Origin: an uncultured Gammaproteobacteria bacterium
GTDB taxonomy: Bacteria > Pseudomonadota > Gammaproteobacteria > Rariloculales > Rariloculaceae
DNA length: 20,884 nucleotides
Assembly: GCA_946887385.1 (NCBI GenBank)
Contig: CAMPKU010000045.1
Span: forward strand, 1-20,884
Direction: 5' to 3'
Shown: positions 1 through 5,557 of the stretch, piece after piece
Layout: every line of letters starts with the position of its first letter
How positions within the stretch are numbered: the stretch's first letter is position 1
Made by a program: the position numbers and the translations under genes
Notes under the pieces: generated by a model
What the model was told of the DNA's origin: nothing
What the model saw: the letters and a program-made list of their open reading frames with translations, nothing else
Databases searched by the model: none

Positions 1-3
1 ATT

Positions 4-37
4 GTCTCGTGGGCTAGTATATGTGTATTTGAGACAG
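4..37 (+). other. Nextera/Tn5 sequencing-adapter remnant
   Basis: These 34 bases align without gaps to the Illumina Nextera read-2 transposase adapter, with 29 of 34 identical. The first 12 bases (GTCTCGTGGGCT) and the last 7 (GAGACAG) are exact, and the five mismatches lie in the middle. Bases 19-37 correspond to the 19-base Tn5 mosaic end (16 of 19 identical). The adapter sequence is recalled from memory. The outer adapter part is synthetic, so this is library-derived sequence left at a contig tip and not a natural transposon end. Confidence 0.85.
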
Positions 38-39
38 GC

Positions 40-213
40 TGCGAACTCGTCCACGGCCGTCGGGGATTGCTGGCGCGGGAAAGCGCCATCCAGGACGCGG
101 GCCTGCTGGTGGCGGCGGAGGTGAGCGAAATCGAGGGACGCGGCGGTGAGGTGAACGTGTTGTTGTCCCTCTGCACCGCCGTGGAGGAGGCGTGGCTGCG
201 CGAACTCTTCGCG
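40..213 (+). pseudogene. HrpB-like ATP-dependent helicase fragment (likely chimeric)
   Basis: Read in the frame starting at base 40, this stretch gives about 57 residues resembling the part of HrpB helicases just after the helicase core. It has a GRRGLLARESA segment, then LLVAAEVSEIEGRGGEV, then an LSLCTAVEEAWLRELF segment. HrpB proteins I recall have the same order: a GxGAxL segment, a 'D/H xWLVAxxV' strand, then 'AxxIDExWLxELFP'. There is no start codon context, no helicase motifs and no C-terminus. The similarity stops at about base 210, where the opposite-strand barrel gene begins. The piece directly abuts the adapter remnant, so it is best read as a short foreign or misjoined fragment. 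The family call is from memory and unconfirmed. Confidence 0.5.
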
Positions 214-789
214 ACGGATTATACCGATGCCGTCGGTGTCGCCGCCGAACGTCAACCCTACACCGGCAGAGAGCTGTTCGGAGAAGTAGTAACGCGCGCC
301 GGCTTGCAGCGACGTGTCGTTGTCGCCCACGTCGACATATTGAATTCCGCCCTCGAGCTCGAGCTCGTCGGTGACCAAAGCGCGGATGCGGAACTGAAGG
401 CCGAGACCGTCGTCGTCACCGCCGCCGCCGCCCGGGCCGTCCGCTTCCCTGTCGATGTAGAGCACGCGGCCGTAGAGATCGATGTCGTCCTGCAGCGGGA
501 ACACGTAGCCCGCGCCGAGCGCCCACGTATCGACGTCGAAGCCGAAGTCGTAGTCGGCGTTGCCAAACGAGGCGAACGCGTGCCATTCGTCGTTGATCTC
601 GAATGAGCCGGAGAGCGTTAACCCGTCCCCGTCGATGTTTGCGCCGATCTCTGTTTCGTCGTAACTGAGCTCGACGTAGCTGTAATTGAACTGCGACGAC
701 TGCGGCCGTGTGGTCTGTTGCTGTTGCGCCTGGCTCAAGGCCGGCAGTAGCAGCGCCGCCGCAAACAGCGCACGTGAGACTCCGTTCAT
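211..789 (-). CDS. Outer-membrane beta-barrel protein, C-terminus lost at junction
   Basis: About 193 credible residues. The N-terminus is a signal peptide (MNGVSRALFAAALLLPALSQA, cleavage near residue 21). After it come alternating hydrophobic/polar strands rich in Tyr, Phe and Gly with acidic turns (YSYVELSYDE, LGAGYVF, GRVLYIDRE, GARYYFSEQL, AGVGLTF), the pattern of a small porin-like or OmpA-like barrel. A loop at residues 118-127 is nearly all Gly and Asp. ATG at 789 is preferred because AAGGAG lies six bases upstream; an ATG at 792 is also in frame. Barrels of this type normally end in an aromatic residue followed by a stop. Here the frame stays open to base 1 through sequence that does not look like barrel, so the true 3' end is missing. 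Exact function is unknown. Confidence 0.7.
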
Positions 790-812
790 CATCCTCTCCT
801 TGGGTTACGGGG

Positions 813-840
813 CATTTGCCCAGGGCAGATGATATGTCAA
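813..840 (-). promoter_or_regulatory. Possible promoter of the barrel gene
   Basis: On the minus strand a perfect TTGACA (-35 consensus) occupies 840-835. Sixteen bases downstream is a weak -10 candidate, CAAATG (818-813). The site lies 46 bases upstream of the barrel start and just past the dsbA terminator hairpin, where a promoter would be expected. An alternative reading takes TATCAT (834-829) as the -10, but no good -35 is found for it. Confidence 0.35.
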
Positions 841-845
841 AGACG

Positions 846-872
846 AACGCGCCGGTCGTAGACCGGCGCGTT
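846..872 (-). terminator. dsbA transcription terminator hairpin
   Basis: A perfect 12-base inverted repeat (AACGCGCCGGTC / GACCGGCGCGTT) surrounds a 3-base GTA loop. It lies 21 bases past the dsbA stop codon and before the promoter region of the next minus-strand gene. On the minus strand the stem is followed by CGTCTTTG, only a partial T-run, so it may be a weak intrinsic terminator or act as an RNA 3'-end stabiliser. A separate 14-base palindrome, CCGTCGCGCGACGG (879-892), touches the dsbA stop codon. Confidence 0.6.
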
Positions 873-892
873 ACGAGGCCGTCGCGCGACGG

Positions 893-1564
893 TTATTGAC
901 CCGAACCGGCTCCCGCGGCCGCATGCTCGCGCGCCGCGAGGTCGTTGATGATCGCGAACCACGCGTCGTAGCTGCCGGCCTGCGAGCCGGTGGTGAGGTA
1001 TTTGCCGTTGACGACGACCGTCGGTGTGCTTTGCACGCGGTAGCGGCGGATGAGCTCTTCCGCGCGCTTCAGCTTCGTGTTCACGGCGAACGAGTTGAAC
1101 GTGCTTTTGAAGGTAGCTTCATCGACCCCGTGCTTCGCAAACAGCGCCGCGATCTTCGCCTCGGAGTCGAGCATGTTGCGATTCACATGGATCTCGTTGA
1201 AGAACGGACCATCGACCTCCTCGGTCTTGCCGAGCGCTTCCGCCGCGTAGTACGCGCGGGCGTGCAGCGTGGCGATCGGGTTCCAGGGGGCGGGAATCCG
1301 TACGAAATTGACATAGTCGGGCTTATCGCCGAGCCAGCGCTGGATATGTGGCTCGAAGCTGAAGCAGCCCGGGCAGCCAAACATGAAGATCTCGGTGACC
1401 TCGACCTTGCCGGCGTCCGTGCTCGTGGGCTGGGCGGGCGACAAGGCCGTGTAGTGCTTGCCGGCCTCGAACGGGCCGGTGGCGGCAGCCTGCTGGCCAA
1501 AGGCCTGAGACGCGCCAAACCCGGCGGCGACGACTACGAGCGCGCGCAATGCTGTCGATTTCAC
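893..1564 (-). CDS. dsbA: Periplasmic thiol:disulfide interchange protein, DsbA family
   Basis: A 223-residue secreted thioredoxin-fold oxidase expected to put disulfides into periplasmic proteins. The signal peptide is residues 1 to about 23. The thioredoxin active site is at 64-67 in the context FMFGCPGCFSFEP, and the cis-proline is Pro181 (QSTPTVVVNGKY), followed by a helical C-terminal part, as in DsbA. Length is close to E. coli DsbA plus signal peptide. The active site is CPGC where DsbA normally has CPHC; the missing His would be expected to alter redox potential. The GTG start at 1564 is chosen because AAGGAG lies seven bases upstream and it yields a proper signal peptide; the frame is open further upstream, but that extension looks non-coding. 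The gene is monocistronic, divergent from the CHRD gene, with a hairpin downstream. Confidence 0.9.
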   Translation of the reverse strand: MKSTALRALVVVAAGFGASQAFGQQAAATGPFEAGKHYTALSPAQPTSTDAGKVEVTEIFMFGCPGCFSFEPHIQRWLGDKPDYVNFVRIPAPWNPIATLHARAYYAAEALGKTEEVDGPFFNEIHVNRNMLDSEAKIAALFAKHGVDEATFKSTFNSFAVNTKLKRAEELIRRYRVQSTPTVVVNGKYLTTGSQAGSYDAWFAIINDLAAREHAAAGAGSGQ

Positions 1565-1769
1565 GTGGCAACTCCTTAACCCGTTGTTTCGTAGGCCGTA
1601 TCGGCCAAGCGTCGGGGCAAGCTTAGCTGCCCGCCGGGGGCAGCGGCAACGCGCGGGCCCGCGTCCCGAGAAATCCTTTGTTTTGCCTACCGTGAACCGG
1701 CTACCGGCTCGGCAGGACTCACGAGCGGGCAAACAGGTTCCGGCTCAAGCCGACAAATGGGAGGGGAAA

Positions 1770-2318
1770 ATGAACACATGGACAGCGGTCGTCTCGCTCG
1801 GGGTGGTCGCAGGATTCGCGGCGTCCGCGGTTGCGGACAATGACCATCACAACAACAGTCGGAAACGCGTGTTTCGCGCGCAGTTAGCCAGCTACAACGA
1901 GGTGCCGGCGCTGTCGACGCCGGCGCGGGGGGAGTTTTACGCCATCGTGAACCAGGCCGGCACTGCGTTCACGTACTGGCTGAGCTACTCGGACATTCCG
2001 AGCAGAGCGACGCAATCGCACATTCACTTCGGCCAACACCACACCACCGGCGGCATCAGCGTGTGGCTTTGCAAGAGCGAAACGAACGCCCCCGCGGACG
2101 CCACCTTGGCTGCATTGACACCGGATTGCGCGGCGCAAAGCACGTCCAAGCCGCTCACTGCCGTCATCAGCGCCGAGGACGTCGTTGGGCCGGCCGGTCA
2201 AGGCATCGGGCCAAACGAGTTCGCGGAGCTACTCGCGGCGATGCGCGCCGGCGCGGCGTACGTCAATGTTCACTCGACGCAGTTCGGGCCCGGCGAGATC
2301 CGCGGCCAGTTGGACTGA
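1770..2318 (+). CDS. Secreted CHRD-domain protein
   Basis: A 182-residue exported protein. Residues 1 to about 22 form a signal peptide ending AVA-D. A short His/Asn-rich linker (DNDHHNNS) follows, then a single CHRD domain at about 34-181. The domain shows the usual landmarks: FRAQLASYNEVPAL at its start, HIHFG at 84-88, and YVNVHS plus GEIRGQL at the C-terminal end. Two cysteines (101 and 120) could form a disulfide, which would fit the neighbouring dsbA. CHRD domains are named after chordin and occur in many secreted bacterial proteins, where their function is unknown. The start is supported by GGGAGGGG (1759-1766) upstream of the ATG. It is transcribed divergently from dsbA across a 205-base gap. 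Confidence 0.85.
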   Translation: MNTWTAVVSLGVVAGFAASAVADNDHHNNSRKRVFRAQLASYNEVPALSTPARGEFYAIVNQAGTAFTYWLSYSDIPSRATQSHIHFGQHHTTGGISVWLCKSETNAPADATLAALTPDCAAQSTSKPLTAVISAEDVVGPAGQGIGPNEFAELLAAMRAGAAYVNVHSTQFGPGEIRGQLD

Positions 2319-2323
2319 GCAGG

Positions 2324-2348
2324 GGGACGGATTTTTTTAATCCGTCCC
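2324..2348. repeat. REP-like inverted repeat, copy 1
   Basis: GGGACGGATT and AATCCGTCCC form a perfect 10-base stem around a five-T loop, five bases after the CHRD stop codon. Copy 2 lies 28 bases further on with the same stem. The hairpin could stop transcription of the CHRD gene, but a G-rich stem with A/T-rich centre present as a pair is more like a REP (repetitive extragenic palindrome) element. Confidence 0.7.
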
Positions 2349-2376
2349 AGAGTCGCGAGAAAGAGCGCTGCCAAGA

Positions 2377-2403
2377 GGGGACGGATTAAATAAATCCGTC
2401 CCC
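2377..2403. repeat. REP-like inverted repeat, copy 2
   Basis: GGGGACGGATT and AATCCGTCCCC form an 11-base stem around AAATA. Flanking Gs and Cs extend the resemblance to copy 1. The two copies share the stem sequence but differ in loop and spacing, as expected for a REP doublet mobilised by a RAYT-type Y1 transposase. No such transposase lies in this window. Confidence 0.7.
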
Positions 2404-2477
2404 CCTTTAACCTAGATTTGCCGGAAGCAGGCCTTCGATGTCACAGTTCCCATTGATCCAACGCTCACGGGTAGCCC

Positions 2478-3740
2478 ATGTCACGCCTGCACGTCGTGTT
2501 CCTCTGCGCCGGCGCTGTCGCTGCGACGAATGCCTTTGCGCACCACGGCATCGCGAACTTCGATCTCAATAAAGACGTTGCCATCAGCGGCACGGTCGCC
2601 AGGCTCGCGTTCGTCAACCCGCACTCGTGGCTGTACGTGACGGTGGTCGGCGCCGACGGCCAAGCTGCCGAGTGGCAATGCGAGATGCGGGCGGCCACGG
2701 TGCTGCGCCGATCCGGCTGGAGCCAGGCGATGTTCGCGCCCGGAACCACGGTCAGCATCACAGGCTCCCCCGATCGCAACGCGCCCAATACCTGTTACCT
2801 CGGCACGATCACGTTTGCCGACGGCACGAGCATGGATCGCTACGGTCAGCGCCAAACGGCGGCTCCCGTCGTGGCCGCGGATCGGCCCGAGCGGCTGCCG
2901 AACGGACACCCCAACTTGAACGGCGACTGGGCCGGCGAGCAGCGCGTGATGACCGATCGGCGCGGCATCAGCGGCGCGCTCGTGCCGATCAGTGTCGCAG
3001 AACGGCTGGCGCCCGGCGCCGTGCCCGAGGGCGGCCGCGCCTTCCCCGGCGCGCGGGGCACGCCGGAGTCGCTGGCCGAGAACGCCATTCAGGTCGCGTG
3101 GTCGCGGCCGAGCCCGGTCGCGCTGACGGAGGCGGGTCGCGCAGCTGCCGAAGGCTTCGATCCGTCGTCGTCCGACAATCCGCGCCTCAACTGCGAGCCC
3201 ACGAACATTCTGTTCGACTGGGGCTTCGAGACGTTCACGAATCGCATCACCCAAGACGAGAACGCGATCCGCATCCAATACGGCGCGCCGGGCATCGACC
3301 GCACCATTCACTTGAACGAGACCGAGCATCCCGCCGATCTCGAGCCCAGCATCACGGGCCATTCGATCGGGCGCTGGGAGAACGACGTGCTCATCGTCGA
3401 CACCGTCGGCTTCAAGCCGGGGGTGTTGTCGGCCGACACGAGCACCATGCATAGCGGCGGATTGCACGTCGTCGAGCGATTCTCGCTGGATCGCTCGAGC
3501 GGCGCGCTGGCGCTGCGCCGCGAATACGTGGCCGAGGATCCCGCTTATTTCACGGGGCAGTACCGCGGGGCGGACGTGGCGTTCGTCGCCGACTTGCCCT
3601 ACGAGACGCCGACCTGCAACGATCTCTCCTACGTGACGGGGCAGGGCACGGCCGCAGTGCAGCAGGCGCCGGCCGCTTCCGGCGGGCCCGAAGCGCCGGC
3701 TGCGGCTCCCGCCAAGCCTTGGTGGATGTTCTGGAAGTAG
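2478..3740 (+). CDS. Secreted DUF6152-like protein with additional C-terminal domain
   Basis: A 420-residue exported protein of unknown function. A signal peptide (residues 1-21) is cleaved before HHG. The next 95 or so residues (AHHGIANFDLNKDV, SGTVARLAFVNPHSW, EWQCEM) match the pattern I recall for the DUF6152 family. From about residue 140 a second, larger region follows (LNGDWAGEQR, CEPTNILFDWGFE, ITGHSIGRWENDVLIVDT, LRREYVAEDPAYFTG), which in my memory co-occurs with DUF6152 in proteobacterial and acidobacterial secreted proteins. The tail is Ala/Pro-rich and ends in PWWMFWK, an unusually aromatic terminus. Codon use looks like its neighbours. There is no strong Shine-Dalgarno before the ATG (GGGTAG only). 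No catalytic motif is recognised, so no reaction is proposed. Confidence 0.8.
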   Translation: MSRLHVVFLCAGAVAATNAFAHHGIANFDLNKDVAISGTVARLAFVNPHSWLYVTVVGADGQAAEWQCEMRAATVLRRSGWSQAMFAPGTTVSITGSPDRNAPNTCYLGTITFADGTSMDRYGQRQTAAPVVAADRPERLPNGHPNLNGDWAGEQRVMTDRRGISGALVPISVAERLAPGAVPEGGRAFPGARGTPESLAENAIQVAWSRPSPVALTEAGRAAAEGFDPSSSDNPRLNCEPTNILFDWGFETFTNRITQDENAIRIQYGAPGIDRTIHLNETEHPADLEPSITGHSIGRWENDVLIVDTVGFKPGVLSADTSTMHSGGLHVVERFSLDRSSGALALRREYVAEDPAYFTGQYRGADVAFVADLPYETPTCNDLSYVTGQGTAAVQQAPAASGGPEAPAAAPAKPWWMFWK

Positions 3741-3783
3741 CGTTGTCAGGAACCAGCTCGAATTTTGTGTTGTCGGAGTTGCC

Positions 3784-4425
3784 GTGGCTGAACCAGATAC
3801 CAAAGTAAGCGCCCGCAACGGCGCCATTGACGCGAAGCCGAGCCGAGCCAAATGGTGGATCTCGGAGCTCACGTCCCTCGCCATCGTGCTGGCCGCGGTT
3901 ACGGCCGCGCGCTCGTCGCTGGCCGATCACTACTACGTGCCCTCGGGCTCGATGCAATACACGTTGATGGACCACGATCGCGTGGTCGTCAACAAGATGG
4001 CCTACGGGTTCAGAATCCCGCTCACGAAGATCGACATTTTCGGCTCCTCGACGCCGGAGCGCGGCGAGATCGCGGTGTTCGATTCGCCCGAGGATGGCTC
4101 CACGCGGCTCATCAAACGCATCGTCGCGATCGGGGGCGATCACGTCTTGGTGCGCAACGGCCAGTTGTCGATCAACGGAGAGGCGCTCGGCGACCGGCAG
4201 GTGGAGCACTTCGGCGAGCGCGACGCGCTCTTGAATCTGCGCAGCGGCGGCGGTCCGGACATCGAGATCGACGTGCCGCCCGGCATGGTGCTCGCAATGG
4301 GCGACCATCGCGGCAACAGCAACGACGGCCGCAAGTTCGGCCTCATCGACGAGCGCGAGCTCTTCGGCCGTGCGGTGGCTATCTACTATCGGCGCGGCGA
4401 AGGGTTTACCTGGATGCCGCTCTGA
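3784..4425 (+). CDS. lepB: Signal peptidase I
   Basis: This membrane serine protease removes signal peptides on the periplasmic face of the inner membrane. One N-terminal transmembrane helix lies at about residues 28-44. The family boxes follow in order: PSGSM with the nucleophile Ser56, DRVVVNKMAYG, RLIKRIVAIGGD with the general-base Lys111, and MGDHRGNSNDG at 172-182. At 213 residues it is shorter than E. coli LepB (about 324), with one membrane anchor rather than two and a small second domain. GTG at 3784 is the likely start, with GGAG (3776-3779) just upstream; no ATG fits. It is not beside lepA or rnc, the usual lepB neighbours, so it may be a second, specialised copy. It ends 13 bases from the convergent propeller gene. 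Confidence 0.93.
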   Translation: MAEPDTKVSARNGAIDAKPSRAKWWISELTSLAIVLAAVTAARSSLADHYYVPSGSMQYTLMDHDRVVVNKMAYGFRIPLTKIDIFGSSTPERGEIAVFDSPEDGSTRLIKRIVAIGGDHVLVRNGQLSINGEALGDRQVEHFGERDALLNLRSGGGPDIEIDVPPGMVLAMGDHRGNSNDGRKFGLIDERELFGRAVAIYYRRGEGFTWMPL

Positions 4426-4438
4426 GCGCGTGCAGTTT

Positions 4439-5440
4439 TCAGTAGTACGTTAGCGTCTCGATTCCCGTCCCGGCTTTGAACGTCTGCGTCACCTTCGCGG
4501 TGGCGATATCGACCACCGACACCGTGCCGTCGCCGTGATTCGCGACGAGCGCCGTCTTGCCGTCCGCCGAGAAGCCGATGCCCATCGGCGACGCGCCCAC
4601 GCGGAGCGTGCGCTGCGGCGCGCGTAGGTTCGCGGCGTCGAAGATGCCGATCGTGGAGCCCGCCATCGTCAGCAGCCATTGCCCGTCCGGCGAGTAGTAC
4701 GCCTTGTACGCGGCGTCGGTGGTGTCGGCGAGCGCGATGCGCTCCTGCACCGTGTCCGTAGCGGTATCGATCACGGCGATCTCGGGCCGCGCGAAGTCCA
4801 TGGCAATCACGCGCGTGCCGTCCGGCGACGCCGCGATGCCTTGCGTGCCGCGCGGCATCGGCACCGTGCCGATTTGTTTGCGCGTGGCGAGATCGAGCAC
4901 GCTCACGAACGGCTTGTCGTCTTTGTTCGCAACGTAGGCCTTGCTGCCGTCGGGCAGCACGGCGAGCCAATGGCCCGCGCCTTCGTGGTCGATCGCGGCG
5001 ACGACGCGGCCGGCGCTGGGATCCACAACGAGCACCTTGCGGTCGAGCTCCGCCGTGACGTACAGCATGCCGCGGGCGTCGACCTGCACGCCGTGCGGCG
5101 AGCGGTACGGCGAGAGATCGATGACGTTCGCGACTTTCCGCTCCGCAACGTCGAGCACATACAGCTCGTGGCCCGGCTCGGGGTTGCGGTTGTAGATGCC
5201 GGGCCCGTAGATCGGCACGTAGGCGAAACGATGGTCCGCCGACAAAGCGAAGTCGTGCGGATTCTTGGGCAGCTCGAGGCTCGAGCGCTCGGCGAACGAG
5301 GCGGGATCGAAGAAACGCACGTGGCCGCCGAGCTTGTCGATGAGCAAGAGGCCTTGCGTGCCCGTCGTATGGTTCGGGCCTTCGCCGAGCGCGGGCAGCG
5401 CCGCGGCCAATGCGAGTGCGGATGCGATCGATCGAAGCAT
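4439..5440 (-). CDS. YncE-like periplasmic beta-propeller protein
   Basis: A 333-residue protein with a hydrophobic N-terminus (MLRSIASALALAAALPALG) likely to be a signal peptide. The rest is repeated propeller blades of about 40-45 residues, recognisable by recurring patterns such as LYVLDVAERKVANVIDL, VLVVDPSAGRVVAAID, VSVLDLATRKQIGTV, IAVIDTATDTVQERI, IGIFDAANL and VSVVDIATAKVTQTF. Each is followed by an SPDG/SADG turn and a 'yVan' strand. This matches YVTN/YncE-type seven-bladed propellers, which bind diverse ligands and often have unknown roles. ATG at 5440 is chosen over upstream codons because GGGGAG precedes it and a signal peptide follows. It faces lepB tail to tail with 13 bases between. 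Confidence 0.85.
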   Translation of the reverse strand: MLRSIASALALAAALPALGEGPNHTTGTQGLLLIDKLGGHVRFFDPASFAERSSLELPKNPHDFALSADHRFAYVPIYGPGIYNRNPEPGHELYVLDVAERKVANVIDLSPYRSPHGVQVDARGMLYVTAELDRKVLVVDPSAGRVVAAIDHEGAGHWLAVLPDGSKAYVANKDDKPFVSVLDLATRKQIGTVPMPRGTQGIAASPDGTRVIAMDFARPEIAVIDTATDTVQERIALADTTDAAYKAYYSPDGQWLLTMAGSTIGIFDAANLRAPQRTLRVGASPMGIGFSADGKTALVANHGDGTVSVVDIATAKVTQTFKAGTGIETLTYY

Positions 5441-5506
5441 GACGTTCTCCCCGAACGGCGAGCAGTCGCTGCGTCTATCGTAACGCACGGCTCGCCGGCG
5501 CGGCAC

Positions 5507-5551
5507 GCGCGACGGTCGGGCTTAAGGGGGGTGAGCGCCCGGCCGTCGCGC
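5507..5551 (-). terminator. Hairpin downstream of the anti-sigma gene
   Basis: A 15-base stem pairs GCGCGACGG plus CGGGC (5507-5521) with GCCCG plus CCGTCGCGC (5537-5551). A single T-G wobble interrupts it and the loop is 15 bases. It begins seven bases past the stop of the sigma/anti-sigma operon and sits before the propeller gene. No T-run follows on the minus strand, so it is at best a non-canonical terminator or mRNA-end hairpin. Confidence 0.45.
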
Positions 5552-5557
5552 GGCGCG

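Noticed and set aside
19..37. Natural Tn5/IS50 transposon end
   Set aside because: The mosaic end is preceded by the synthetic Nextera tail and no transposase or resistance gene follows, so it is library adapter.
352..366. CTCGAG/GAGCTC tandem motif
   Set aside because: It is explained by a Glu-Leu-Glu-Leu-Glu stretch encoded in the barrel gene and is not a repeat element.
67..606. Long plus-strand open frame over the barrel gene
   Set aside because: Only the first part (to about 213) looks like protein (HrpB-like). The rest is the antisense of a clear signal-peptide barrel gene in GC-rich DNA.
1584..1769. Upstream extension of the CHRD gene
   Set aside because: The extra residues are Arg/Pro-rich without homology signal, while ATG 1770 has a strong Shine-Dalgarno and begins a signal peptide.
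2481..3884. 467-residue minus-strand open frame
   Set aside because: It is antisense to the DUF6152-like gene and the start of lepB, Arg/Ala-rich with no domain pattern; a GC-driven shadow.
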